DNA of 64,000 nt, from positions 1,268,501 through 1,332,500 of the forward strand of contig NZ_AP019697.1 of assembly GCF_007164725.1 (NCBI RefSeq). Direction: 5' to 3'. This DNA is from Dialister hominis. Lineage in GTDB: Bacteria > Bacillota > Negativicutes > Veillonellales > Dialisteraceae. Position numbers and translations under genes: made by a program. Shown piece by piece: positions 45,981 through 55,113 of the stretch (positions are counted from its first letter, which is position 1; each line of letters begins with the position of its first letter). Below the pieces are notes generated by a model. It made no database searches, was not told the origin of the DNA, and saw only the letters and a program-made list of their open reading frames with translations.

Positions 45981-47137
45981 AGTTGAACACCCGGCGAACC
46001 TTTATGCAGTAAGTGCTGCAAGCATTTCTTCCCTAAAACACTCCTCGGGTGTCTTATAGCCGAGTATTTTTCTTGGCAGGGTGTTGGCCCAGCACTCTAC
46101 TCTGGAAATGTGTTCCACTGGGTAATCCTGGATTTTCTTCCCTTTGGGAAGAAATCGACGGAATAAGCCGTTGTGATTCTCATTCGTACCTTTGTCGCCG
46201 GAGCAGTACGGATGCGCATAATAGATCCGTGTGTGACTTAGTTTCTCTAGCTCCGACAGGCTGGAAAACTCACTGCCATTGTCTGTCGTAATGCTGAGGA
46301 ACACTCGGCTGAAACAGCCGCGGAACATTCCATCCTTCAATTTTCTGAAGGCTGCTATTACAGAGGCACTTTCCTTGTTGGGCAGTTTTCTGATGAGGGA
46401 ACAGCGTGTCTTGCGCTCAACCAGGGTCAGCAGTACTTCGTCCTTTGAGCGAGATCCCAGTACAAGGTCACACTCCCAATGCCCGAAATCCTGACGCTCA
46501 TCCACAGAAGGATCGCGCTCATCTATACTGCGGCCGAACTTCTTCTTACGCTCACGAACCCGCTTTCTGGCGTTTTTTCGCTTGACGCGCAAGGGCAGGT
46601 CAATACTCTTGATTTTTCCTAGGAGCCCCAGCGTGACATAGTTGTACAGGGTTTTCGTACAGACCATCTCGCCACGTTGAAATTCTCCCGTAACCAGTGC
46701 CCTGCCAAAGCAGGCATCGAGCGACCAGTGATGTTCCTGAAGTCTCTTCTGCACATAGTCGAGGAATGCTCCCTTTGCTATGGCGTCGCATTTGCGACCA
46801 CAGTTTTCGCGATGCGCCTCATAGGTGCTTTGCCCGTCTGCTGCGCGATAGCGTTCCACCTTGCCGTTATAGCAAAGAACCTTGCCACGCTTCACCTCGT
46901 TGCGTACCGTATTGACACAGCACCCAATCTCACGGGCTATGCTCCGATACGATTGCTTGTCGCGGAGACGCGTTTGGATAATGACTCGTTCCTCAAAAGT
47001 TAAATGAGCCCCTTTTTTGCGTAACGTATCCGTGGTAAAATGATTTTGATCCATAGCGATTCTCCTTTGTGGTTGTGTTTTTTGTGCAACTACATTTTAC
47101 CACAAGGGTTCGCTATGGATTTTTAAGTGTTCAACTT
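45981..47137 (-). mobile_element. IS30-family insertion sequence, complete
   Basis: 1157 bases. Inverted repeats AAGTTGAACAC at the left end (45981) and GTGTTCAACTT at the right end (to 47137). Flanked by AAT on both sides (45978-45980 and 47138-47140), consistent with the short target duplication of this family, although three bases could match by chance. Confidence 0.88.
46002..47054 (-). CDS. IS30-family transposase
   Basis: 350 residues, complete. N-terminal helix-turn-helix of the family (THLTFEERVIIQ-like GAHLTFEERVIIQTRL, then SYRSIAREIGCCVNTVRNEV). DDE catalytic residues in HWECDLVLGSRS, TTDNGSEFSSL and KGTNENHNGLFRRFLPKG. Stop lies 21 bases inside the left end. Confidence 0.96.
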   Translation of the reverse strand: MDQNHFTTDTLRKKGAHLTFEERVIIQTRLRDKQSYRSIAREIGCCVNTVRNEVKRGKVLCYNGKVERYRAADGQSTYEAHRENCGRKCDAIAKGAFLDYVQKRLQEHHWSLDACFGRALVTGEFQRGEMVCTKTLYNYVTLGLLGKIKSIDLPLRVKRKNARKRVRERKKKFGRSIDERDPSVDERQDFGHWECDLVLGSRSKDEVLLTLVERKTRCSLIRKLPNKESASVIAAFRKLKDGMFRGCFSRVFLSITTDNGSEFSSLSELEKLSHTRIYYAHPYCSGDKGTNENHNGLFRRFLPKGKKIQDYPVEHISRVECWANTLPRKILGYKTPEECFREEMLAALTA

Positions 47138-47140
47138 AAT

Positions 47141-48253
47141 TATACAATCCGCCTACTTATTTCTTTTAATCATATATAATCGTTATAGATGAGAGCAACG
47201 GCAGGCCCGGGGAGAGGCCTCAAAAAAATACCCGGCCCCTGCCAATGCTGCAAGCCATCTCGCATAGATGAATCCATAAGAGCTCCGGGATGAAAACCCG
47301 TTCGAAGCGCTGAGAATCTCCAACCGCCCGGGAGGAGAGACTCCAAGATTCAATATAGTTGTGTATTGCATTGTGCAGAATATCTGAGGCGGAAAGCCTG
47401 AAGGACGACATCCATTTCCATGGATGGGCTGTGATTCTTTATGGGTTGTGTCACAGCAACGAGCTAGCTCCTTTGGGCTTTTTGTCGTGGAATGAATATG
47501 CCGTTGATTCCCAATCGTTAAAACTGCAAATGTATCAAATATACGATAGCATGGCTGTGGCCTGCGACCAGGGCTGTGTCTAACGACAGGGCTCTGCCTG
47601 GCGGCATGGCTATGGCGTACGCCAATGCTCAAGGTAGAATTTTATATTCCAGCTTCCGCCATACCACTGGCTACGGACTTTGACAAGGGCTATATCTGAC
47701 GACAGGGCTCTGCCTGATGGCTCTGTTGTTTAAAGTCCCTAAAGCTTAGAGGAGTGGAGAAATCTTTTTTGCAGTTGAGAAAACAGGGCTTTGGGAAGTG
47801 AAGAACGAAGAGAAAAGAGGGAGGAGAACAGCAGCCGCGAAGCGGCGGGACCTCAACTCTCTTCACTCAAATCTCAAATCTGCTTTTTAGAGAAATCATT
47901 CTTACGTTCGGGAATACAGCCTTTACCCTGGCATTGGAGTTGTAAAAACGTTATAGACGATAATCAGGGAGATCTACTACAATGGAATACGGTTAGGAGA
48001 TGTCCAGCTAGCAGCTCTTAACTACCTTGTTGTTGAAGCTGTACAATAGAGATGCAATGGATGGACTGGAGAGATCTGGAACATTACCGTTCGTTCGAGA
48101 GCCCGTCTTCCAGCATCCTGGTACAGCGTCCGTTTTAAGCAGGCGGATCTGGTCGTCTTATGATCAAGTTCGTGTACCTTAGTAGATAGGATAAGCATCA
48201 GGGAATTGCTGGAGTCTGTACATTGTTCTTTTGTAGTAAAGAGGCGCATTGTA
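47141..48253. repeat. Gene-free accessory stretch with short GC-rich repeats and IS110 left flank
   Basis: No convincing gene. The part 47183-47560 can be read on the minus strand but looks non-coding. At 47550-47720 there are alternating motifs of the type CAGGGCTNTGNCTG; a 35-base segment around GACAGGGCTCTGCCTG (about 47572-47606) is repeated 112 bases later (about 47684-47718). At 47796-47870 long complementary arms (GAAGTGAAGA / TCTTCACT) enclose GCCGCGAAGCGGC. From about 47950 to 48253 the sequence is the non-coding left flank of the IS110 element. Confidence 0.55.
47960..48250 (+). ncRNA. Candidate bridge RNA region of the IS110 element
   Basis: IS110-group transposases work with a structured bridge RNA encoded in the non-coding end beside the transposase. 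Here the whole 5' flank is free of genes and contains several local complementary segments. This is a positional inference; I have not resolved a secondary structure or target/donor loops. Confidence 0.35.
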
Positions 48254-49555
48254 ATGGAATTATCTAAATGTAATGAAACTGTGAAAGTGTCTGTAGGTAT
48301 CGATGTTTCAAAAGGACATAGCACGGTTTCTTTTTTTCGTACAGGAGACAAGTCTCCGTCGAAACCGTTTACGATTAATCATGACATACCGGATCTGAAG
48401 TCTTTGGAGAGAAAGCTCGACAGGTACAAGGCTAATGGCACATTGAGAATCTACATGGAATGTACCGGTCGATACCACCTCGGCCTTGCGAATGGTCTTT
48501 ACAAGGACGGATATACTGTGTATGCGGTGAATCCGAAGCTTCTTGCCGACTTCCATGACGATTCCCTTCGTAAACCGAAGACAGACCCGGTAGATGCGCA
48601 GAAAATTGCAAGCTATGGAATTCAATACTGGAATAAGGATAGAAGGCCCTTTAATCAGATGGATTCTAAAAGGGAATGCCTCAAAGAATGTGAGCGGCAG
48701 TACAAACTATATACTGATGAATGTGTGACATTTACTAATAATCTGCTGTCTCTTACCGACCTCACTTGCCCAGGAGTGAACAGGCTGTTTTCAAGTAATA
48801 CCAATCAGAATGGGCACTTGAAATGGGTAGATTTTGTGAATACCTGGTGGCATGTTGACTGCATCAGAAAAATGTCTATGAATGCATTTTCTAACCGGTA
48901 TTGTAAATGGTGTCAGAAACATGGTTATGAATTCAGTGAAGATAAAGCTGAGGACATCATGGACTGGGCCAAAAAAGCACTGGTTGCAATGCCCAAGAGC
49001 ACATATATAAAGAAAACTATACAGATAGCAGTCAATGCGATTAATGACCTCTTGGAGACTATCCAAAATACCAAGAAGCATATGAACCAGCTGGCATCAC
49101 AGCTCCCGGAATATCCGGTAGTCATGAAGATGGATGGTGTCGGTGAGGTGACGGGTCCCATCATCATGGGGGAATTGGGAGATGTTACCAGATTCAACAA
49201 GCGCAGCCAGATAACTGCGTTCGCCGGTGTTGACCCCAAAAAGCATGAATCCGGCGACGACAAGCCGAAAAGCTCTCGAGCCACTAAAATCGGGTCACCT
49301 GAGCTCCGACGGGCATTATATCTGGTTATGACCTCAAAGCTGGCCAGAAAACCACAGGGAGACCGGGTATATGACTTTATAGTGAAAAAACGCAGTGAAG
49401 GCAAGAAATACCTTGTCTATATGACAGCTGGTGCAAATAAATTTCTGAGAATTTATTACGGTACAGTACGTGATTATATGCAAAATAAACAGAATCCATC
49501 GTTTATTCAGGATAAGGCACCAGCAGGCCAGGCAAATGTATCCCAAACTGCGTAA
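48254..49555 (+). CDS. IS110-family transposase (DEDD recombinase)
   Basis: 433 residues from ATG at 48254; an ATG at 48206 would add 16 residues with no ribosome site. N-terminal RuvC-like DEDD domain: VGIDVSKGHSTVSFF (Asp), IYMECTGRYHLGL (Glu), KTDPVDAQKIASYG (Asp pair). C-terminal Tnp domain: MDGVGEVTGPIIMGELGDV and ITAFAGVDPKKHESGD, with the catalytic Ser of the family probably in GSPELRRALYLV region. Complete frame. Confidence 0.95.
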   Translation: MELSKCNETVKVSVGIDVSKGHSTVSFFRTGDKSPSKPFTINHDIPDLKSLERKLDRYKANGTLRIYMECTGRYHLGLANGLYKDGYTVYAVNPKLLADFHDDSLRKPKTDPVDAQKIASYGIQYWNKDRRPFNQMDSKRECLKECERQYKLYTDECVTFTNNLLSLTDLTCPGVNRLFSSNTNQNGHLKWVDFVNTWWHVDCIRKMSMNAFSNRYCKWCQKHGYEFSEDKAEDIMDWAKKALVAMPKSTYIKKTIQIAVNAINDLLETIQNTKKHMNQLASQLPEYPVVMKMDGVGEVTGPIIMGELGDVTRFNKRSQITAFAGVDPKKHESGDDKPKSSRATKIGSPELRRALYLVMTSKLARKPQGDRVYDFIVKKRSEGKKYLVYMTAGANKFLRIYYGTVRDYMQNKQNPSFIQDKAPAGQANVSQTA

Positions 49556-49770
49556 AAAAACATACAGCCCGGATTGGGTGAATCATGTAATCTAAATCAG
49601 GTCAGGGCAGTTTTCCATGCCTTTATCTGATTTAGTCTCACATGGCCCAATGTAGTCCAAGATGGAGTAAGAGCCAGTTTAGCGGCATTAGGATGAATTA
49701 CTGTAGAAATTAATATAAGCTAAATTATCCCCACCTGAAATGGTGGGCTTTTGGCGTGTAGCAAACAGAG

Positions 49771-50281
49771 CCAAAAAAAATTTACAAAAAAAGGCTTGAC
49801 ATTATGTTAGCAGGCTCTCGACTCATCGAAGCTGTAGCTATTCTTAAGCGCTGAGTCATTACGACGCTAACCACCGCTCGAGATGACGTGGAGTGGACAG
49901 TGTCATTTCTACTGAAATGAAGTCTCATTAAAAATTCTTCCCCGAGCCCCCAGCAGCCAAACTATTGCTTGGGCCGTAGGCCCTGAATACATATTTTCTT
50001 CCTTAAGCCCAGGCGGCAGCCTTAGCCTTGACGCAGTCACAGCCCTGTCCGCAGGACAACGCCCCGGCCGGCAGGCCGATGCCCGGGCCGCAGGCCCAAT
50101 ACACAAATTTCCTTCCCTGAGCCCTGGCACCAGTCACCGTCCTTTCGAATACATAGCCTTGCCGCAGGCATAGCCCTGGCGAAGCCTCCAAAAACTACAT
50201 GACGGCGCCGCCATGTTCTATTATAATAAATAGAGCAATTAGACATTATATCCACAGTCAATAGATAAAGGAATTCACCCA
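49771..50281 (-). repeat. Cluster of GC-rich short hairpin repeats
   Basis: At 49940-50190, read on the minus strand, two copies of a unit of about 110 bases can be aligned: one around CAGGGAAGGAAATTTGTGTA then GGGCCTGCGGCCC, the other around TTAAGGAAGAAAATATGTAT then GGGCCTACGGCCC. Between and around them are further small palindromes (GGCCTGCCGGCC, GTCCTGCGGAC, GCCTGCGGC), most with a 4-base TGCG-like loop. No gene. The motif type is the same as at 47550-47720 but in the opposite orientation, so the IS110 element is bracketed by inverted clusters. Confidence 0.65.
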
Positions 50282-51859
50282 ATGAAAACTGCAGTCATTA
50301 TTGGTGCCGGCCCGGCAGGGCTAACGGCAGCCTATGAATTATTGGTACATACAGATATTCATCCGATTATTCTGGAAAAGGACAGTATCGTAGGCGGCCT
50401 GTCCCGCACCGTCAATTTTGATGGCAACCGCATGGATATCGGGGGCCATCGTTTTTTCACCAAGAGCCGGGAGGTCCAGGAGCTATGGGACTCCATCATG
50501 CCCAAAGCCTCTGCCCCTGCCCTGGACGACCGCCTGCTGGGAAGGACTCCGGACCTGGACCCCGCCGGAAGGGATCCGGAAACGGAAGACATCGTATTTC
50601 TGAACCGCCAGCGGGTATCCCGGATTCTTTACCTTCACAAATTCTTCGATTACCCCGTATCTCTGAACCCCACCACCATCCGGAACCTAGGGCTTTTCCG
50701 CATGACCTCCATGGGACTCTCCTACCTTCACGCCTGCTTCCACAAAAGACCGGAAAAGACGTTGGAAGACTTCATGGTGAACCGGTTTGGGGAAAAGCTG
50801 TACCAGACCTTTTTCGAGGGATACACAGAAAAGGTGTGGGGAAAGTCCCCCAAGAACCTCTCCGCCGACTGGGGCAGCCAGCGAATCAAAGGCATCTCCA
50901 TCGGTGCGGTGCTGAAAGATTTCTTCCAGCGGGCCCTTCACCTGCAGCAGAAAAAAGTGGAAACCTCCCTCATCGAAAGATTCTCCTACCCCAAGTACGG
51001 CCCCGGTGAGTTTTACGAATGCCTCCGGGATGAGGTCCTGGGGCTGGGCGGTGAAATCCGAATGAATGCAGACACCATCGGCTTCACCGGTGGAGAGGAT
51101 AAAAATATAACAGCCGTACTGTACAGGGATGGCAAGGGCAAGACTCAAAAGGTAAAAGCAGACTACGTTCTTTCCAGCATGGCTGTCAAAGACCTGGCAG
51201 CAGCCCTGCCGGAAGGATGGCTTGACGAGAAAGATAAAGAAACCGCCCAGACTCTTCCCTACCGTGATTTCATGACAGCCGGTCTTCTGGTGGACCGGCT
51301 GGAACTACAGAACCACACCCATCACAGGACACTGAATAATATAGTGCCAGACTGCTGGATCTATATTCAGGAGCCGGAAGTCAAAATCGGACGCCTCCAG
51401 ATTTTCAATAACTGGTCTCCCTACATGGTGAAGGATTCCCTACACACCGTCTGGATCGGCCTTGAATACTTCTGCCAGGAAGGGGATGACCTCTGGTCCA
51501 TGAAAGACGAGGATTTTCTCCGCTTTGCAGAACAGGAACTTGTAAAAATTCACGTTCTCCGCAAGGGGGCCGTGAAAGAGGGCCATGTGGTGCACATGAA
51601 GAAGGCATACCCTGCCTACTACGGAAGCTACAAGGATTTTCCAAGGCTCCAGCAGTCTCTGGATACCATTTCCAACCTGTACTGCATCGGCCGGAATGGC
51701 CAGCACCGCTACAACAACATGGACCATTCCATGCTTACCGCCATCCGGGCAGTGGAACTGATACAGAATCAGAGTACCGATAAATCTTCCCTGTGGAACG
51801 TGAATACGGAGTCCGACTACCAGGAAATCAAAGAGGAGGATCGGAACAGTGAGAAATAA
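50282..51859 (+). CDS. FAD-dependent oxidoreductase (COG1232, UDP-galactopyranose-mutase-like)
   Basis: 525 residues. N-terminal FAD-binding Rossmann motif [33 protein letters not shown] and [10 protein letters not shown], the signature of the amine-oxidase/HemY-like flavoproteins that occur beside polysaccharide and lipid-glycan genes. The middle segment [20 protein letters not shown] is typical of this subfamily; the C-terminal [20 protein letters not shown] contacts FAD. The substrate is not known; a sugar-nucleotide or polyprenyl substrate is possible. Coupled to the membrane protein downstream by an 11-base overlap. Start is preceded by AAAGGAA. Confidence 0.88.
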   Translation: MKTAVIIGAGPAGLTAAYELLVHTDIHPIILEKDSIVGGLSRTVNFDGNRMDIGGHRFFTKSREVQELWDSIMPKASAPALDDRLLGRTPDLDPAGRDPETEDIVFLNRQRVSRILYLHKFFDYPVSLNPTTIRNLGLFRMTSMGLSYLHACFHKRPEKTLEDFMVNRFGEKLYQTFFEGYTEKVWGKSPKNLSADWGSQRIKGISIGAVLKDFFQRALHLQQKKVETSLIERFSYPKYGPGEFYECLRDEVLGLGGEIRMNADTIGFTGGEDKNITAVLYRDGKGKTQKVKADYVLSSMAVKDLAAALPEGWLDEKDKETAQTLPYRDFMTAGLLVDRLELQNHTHHRTLNNIVPDCWIYIQEPEVKIGRLQIFNNWSPYMVKDSLHTVWIGLEYFCQEGDDLWSMKDEDFLRFAEQELVKIHVLRKGAVKEGHVVHMKKAYPAYYGSYKDFPRLQQSLDTISNLYCIGRNGQHRYNNMDHSMLTAIRAVELIQNQSTDKSSLWNVNTESDYQEIKEEDRNSEK

Positions 51860-53525
51860 ATTATCTACTATCCTGTTTTTCCTAACCGTAATTTGTATTC
51901 TCTTCGCTTTTACATCCCGCTTTGACAATGATGGCTGGTTCCTCCTGAATTCAGGACGATACATAGAAAATTACGGCATTCCCCACACAGAGCCTTTTAC
52001 AATCCATGAGAATTTTCACTTCGTCATGCAACAGTGGCTTTTCGATGTAATACTGTGGAAAATATATACTTTGGCCCATATGAATGGGATGCTGGCATTC
52101 AGTTGGATTTGTGGCGGAATCATTCTCTTTATTTACTATCATTTGCTCCAACTGACGGATCATAAAAATATAAAAGTATCCAGACTACTTACTATTGCCA
52201 CAGGTATTCTGATGGCTCCCTTCTTCTGTCAACGTCCCCAAACGTTGTCCAGCCTCATCTTCCTCAGTGAAATTTATGTATTGGAACGTTTCAAAGGTAA
52301 AGATAGGCCACCCCTCCTTTTATATGTTCTCTTCTTTGCGTTTTCTGTAATCCTCATCAATGCCCATGCTGCCATGTGGCCCATGTTCTCTGTATTTCTC
52401 CTGCCCTATCTGGCAGAAGCGCTGCTGGGGAATCGACTCCCCTGGTTTACCCATACCTTCCACTGGCATTGGAAATACGTATTAGCTCTCTTTGTGCCAA
52501 TTATCGCCGCCGGCTTCATCAATCCCTATGGCACGGAAGCCATGACCTATGCTTTCCATTCCTATGGATATAGGGATATTAATAATTTAGTGATTGAGAT
52601 GCATCCTCTTGTCATCGATCTGCAATCTTTTACCTCAGTCATAGTACCGGTTATCATTCTTCTTACCATCGTATATGCCAGACATCCCCTTCCTCTCCGG
52701 CATATACTGCTATTTGCCGGTACAGGGCTCATGGCTATGATGGCTATCCGAAGTATCTTCCTCTTCCTCATTGCAGGCATTTTTCCCCTGGCTTCTATCC
52801 TGCGTACAAAAGATACTTCCTCTAATGCCTCTAACCGCACCTGGAAACGAACCTGGCCTCCCATGCTCCTTATGGGAATGGCCACATGTATTGGGGTCAT
52901 AGGCATATTTGCCAGGAATACAATACCTTCCGGTAAGGCCATTCCGGTTTATATCATCGTCACCATACTGGTCTTCTTTTCCCTGGCCTGTGCTTTCATT
53001 TTATGGAAGCAGCGTTCTGATGCCATGTCTCTGTATACCAACAGCCGAAGCTTGTTTGCTTCTTTTGTCATTCTTCTTCTTTTCCCTATCTTCTTTATTT
53101 ATTTCAATACAGCCATGGTGGATCCGGCCTTGAAAAAGAGCGTGGATATCATTGAAGAAGACAGTGCCGGAAAGCCCATCCAGCTATGGACGGGCTACAA
53201 CGATGGTCCCTATGCAGAATTCCGCGGCATCCCCTGCTACATGGATACAAGGGCCGAAGTATTTATCCCAAAGCTGAACCATCAGAAAAATGTATTCCAC
53301 GAATACGTAAGCCTCCTGTACGGCCGGCTGGATTACAGGGACTTCCTCGCTTCCTATCACTTCACCCATCTTCTCACTTCCGACATAGATCCCCTCTATA
53401 CGTACCTTTTAAAAGATCCGAACTATACTCTCCTCTATGACTCCGATACAGACGAAACACTGGAAAAACAGAATGGGGAGAACGTAGAAAAACATTACCG
53501 GATATATAAATATAATCAGAGGTAA
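51849..53525 (+). CDS. Polytopic membrane protein, GT-C glycosyltransferase-like
   Basis: 558 residues with about ten to eleven hydrophobic segments. After the first membrane helix comes a hydrophilic loop with a DxD-type acidic motif ([20 protein letters not shown]), the position and character of the catalytic motif in GT-C glycosyltransferases, which use polyprenyl-linked sugars. A soluble C-terminal part follows ([20 protein letters not shown]). Exact family not recognised. The overlap with the FAD oxidoreductase suggests that both act on one cell-surface glycan or lipid-linked sugar; this is inference. Confidence 0.75.
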   Translation: MRNKLSTILFFLTVICILFAFTSRFDNDGWFLLNSGRYIENYGIPHTEPFTIHENFHFVMQQWLFDVILWKIYTLAHMNGMLAFSWICGGIILFIYYHLLQLTDHKNIKVSRLLTIATGILMAPFFCQRPQTLSSLIFLSEIYVLERFKGKDRPPLLLYVLFFAFSVILINAHAAMWPMFSVFLLPYLAEALLGNRLPWFTHTFHWHWKYVLALFVPIIAAGFINPYGTEAMTYAFHSYGYRDINNLVIEMHPLVIDLQSFTSVIVPVIILLTIVYARHPLPLRHILLFAGTGLMAMMAIRSIFLFLIAGIFPLASILRTKDTSSNASNRTWKRTWPPMLLMGMATCIGVIGIFARNTIPSGKAIPVYIIVTILVFFSLACAFILWKQRSDAMSLYTNSRSLFASFVILLLFPIFFIYFNTAMVDPALKKSVDIIEEDSAGKPIQLWTGYNDGPYAEFRGIPCYMDTRAEVFIPKLNHQKNVFHEYVSLLYGRLDYRDFLASYHFTHLLTSDIDPLYTYLLKDPNYTLLYDSDTDETLEKQNGENVEKHYRIYKYNQR

Positions 53526-53570
53526 AAAGAAGCACACATCACTTTAATACTAAATGATGTGTGCTTTTTA
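53526..53570. terminator. Terminator shared by the membrane-protein and TadG-like genes
   Basis: Perfect 11-bp stem AGCACACATCA (53531-53541)/TGATGTGTGCT (53555-53565), followed by TTTTTA. It reaches the stop codon of the convergent TadG-like gene. Confidence 0.85.
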
Positions 53571-54932
53571 CTATGGGAGAGACTCGTATTGACTGTCTCC
53601 ATCAGAATGTAAAGTTATTGATCCGGTTCCACCGGTATTACCGGACGATGAATTATCTCCAGCAAAATCGAATCGATCCCATTTGATATTATATCCTGAT
53701 CCTTGATGTACCATAACTTGTTTAGCTACCATACTTCCTTCAAAGTTTGTATCAGTCTTCAAATCAATATATCCATTAGGTGCATAAAACAGTCCCTTTA
53801 CAAGTTTATGAGGGGGGTAACCATCAATTGTTATATTTCCATGAAGTGAAACTACAGTAAGATGGTCATTGGAGCTAAGATTTTCAAACGTATTATTTAT
53901 TATATGGATATTCCCGTATGCAATTATGGTCTTATATGTGCGCCAATCTCCAAAATTATAGCTCCAATCGGGGCTGGAATTATCAATAGCAATATACACT
54001 CCATCGTTTTTCGAGCGGTCTGCCGTAATTCCGTGATCGCCCATATTCCCCGCCGTAATAACTCCATGATTTTTCTTTTGTTCTTGAATAAAATCATAAA
54101 TATTCTTTGTTTTTGGGTTATCCTTAGAGAGGGTAATATCAATAGGATCAACATAATGGCCATTCGCCGTTATGTCATTACCATTCTGGTCATGTAAGCG
54201 CCATTTCAGCGTATAGTTTTTCCTTAGCTCAGGATCCCATTCATTATTTCCAAATGGCCAAAGAACATTATCATCTTTCTGTGAAGTACTAAATTGGGAC
54301 CCATCTTTAATAATAACTCCATTATCTTTGCCATAGAGAGCAAAATTTTCTCTTGCATAAATTTTTCCATCAATATGTGTGCCATTCGTACTGAACTGAA
54401 CAGAATAGCGATTCCACTCATTAAAACGTCTTATCTCATCAGATGTACCTGTCCCCATGATTGCATAGCCAAAAACATCATCACTATTACTTGGAGTAGA
54501 TTTGACAATCTTGGCCGTAGAATAAACACCCACATGAAGAGTATTGACATCAAACATTGCCAAAAAACTGGTCGGCACTTCTGCACTGGCATGTAAAGTC
54601 AATAGGATCCCTTTGGATTGGTCACCATCTTTAGGTTCCCGGTAAAAAATACCATTCCTCTGATCTCTATTTTTATCATAGCTATAAGTAAGCCCGCCAC
54701 TATTTTGGGATAAATAGGTTCGAATCAACTTCTCTACATTGCCCTGATCATTACTAGAATACTGATAAGCCCCAGCCAAGACGGCAGCATCTGCTGCATT
54801 TTGAAGTTTAGCTCTAACGGCCCAGGCTTTTCCAAAGTCGGCTGCAAAGCCAGCACATATGAAAATAAAAGGGATAATGACAGCGGCTAAAACAAGGAAT
54901 GCACCTCGCTGTCCGTTTTTCTTTTTCATCAT
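53571..54932 (-). CDS. TadG-like (Tad domain) secreted/pilus-associated protein 1
   Basis: 453 residues. An N-terminal prepilin-like hydrophobic segment (GQRGAFLVLAAVIIPFIFI) and Tad-domain sequence AADFGKAWAVRAKLQNAADA followed by AVLAGAYQY identify a TadG/pseudopilin-type protein. The large C-terminal domain is beta-rich with repeated hydrophobic strands (TVVSLHGNITIDG, VKGLFYAPNGYIDL, GSMVAKQVM) and ends in a Ser/Gly linker plus a short acidic tail TLHSDGDSQYESLP. Start ATG at 54932 or 54929, after AAGGAGGGG. Visibly AT-rich, unlike its paralogue upstream. No tadA, cpaB or rcpA genes are near. Confidence 0.8.
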   Translation of the reverse strand: MMKKKNGQRGAFLVLAAVIIPFIFICAGFAADFGKAWAVRAKLQNAADAAVLAGAYQYSSNDQGNVEKLIRTYLSQNSGGLTYSYDKNRDQRNGIFYREPKDGDQSKGILLTLHASAEVPTSFLAMFDVNTLHVGVYSTAKIVKSTPSNSDDVFGYAIMGTGTSDEIRRFNEWNRYSVQFSTNGTHIDGKIYARENFALYGKDNGVIIKDGSQFSTSQKDDNVLWPFGNNEWDPELRKNYTLKWRLHDQNGNDITANGHYVDPIDITLSKDNPKTKNIYDFIQEQKKNHGVITAGNMGDHGITADRSKNDGVYIAIDNSSPDWSYNFGDWRTYKTIIAYGNIHIINNTFENLSSNDHLTVVSLHGNITIDGYPPHKLVKGLFYAPNGYIDLKTDTNFEGSMVAKQVMVHQGSGYNIKWDRFDFAGDNSSSGNTGGTGSITLHSDGDSQYESLP

Positions 54933-55050
54933 TTTCCCCTCCTTGTCTGACTCATAACAATCTTTATTTTATTATACCCATTTCATAGTATATATTGTAT
55001 TAGAAAGCAGTGCTATACCCATATTATATCAAACTTCAGGCACATCATCT

Positions 55051-55100
55051 AAAAAGCAGATAGGTCTACCGGCATCACCAATAAAACCTATCTGCTTTTT
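55051..55100 (-). terminator. Terminator of TadG-like gene 2
   Basis: Perfect 15-bp stem AAAAAGCAGATAGGT/ACCTATCTGCTTTTT around a 20-base loop. It separates the two paralogues into different transcription units; TATAAT near 54971 could serve the downstream one. Confidence 0.88.
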
Positions 55101-55113
55101 CATTTTTATTCAC

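Larger units (their letters stand above)
47950..49770 (+). mobile_element. IS110-family element, boundaries approximate
   Basis: A single IS110 transposase gene (48254-49555) with roughly 300 bases of non-coding sequence upstream and 200 downstream. Elements of this family lack clear inverted repeats, so the ends cannot be fixed by eye. The downstream side contains a long hairpin with arms CTAAATCAG/CTGATTTAG and outer ATTGGG/CCCAAT (about 49573-49655) and a second hairpin CCCACC/GGTGGG (49729-49747). Confidence 0.6.

Noticed and set aside
47183..47632. A 149-codon minus-strand frame next to IS30
   Set aside because: Low-quality composition, no ribosome site, and it ends in repeat DNA. Treated as non-coding.
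49940..50190. Possible CRISPR array in the GC-rich repeat cluster
   Set aside because: Units differ in sequence and spacing, there is no constant repeat of 25-40 bases, and no cas genes are near.
49909..50282. Short minus-strand frames rich in Gly, Ala and Cys
   Set aside because: They are produced by the GC-rich hairpin repeats.
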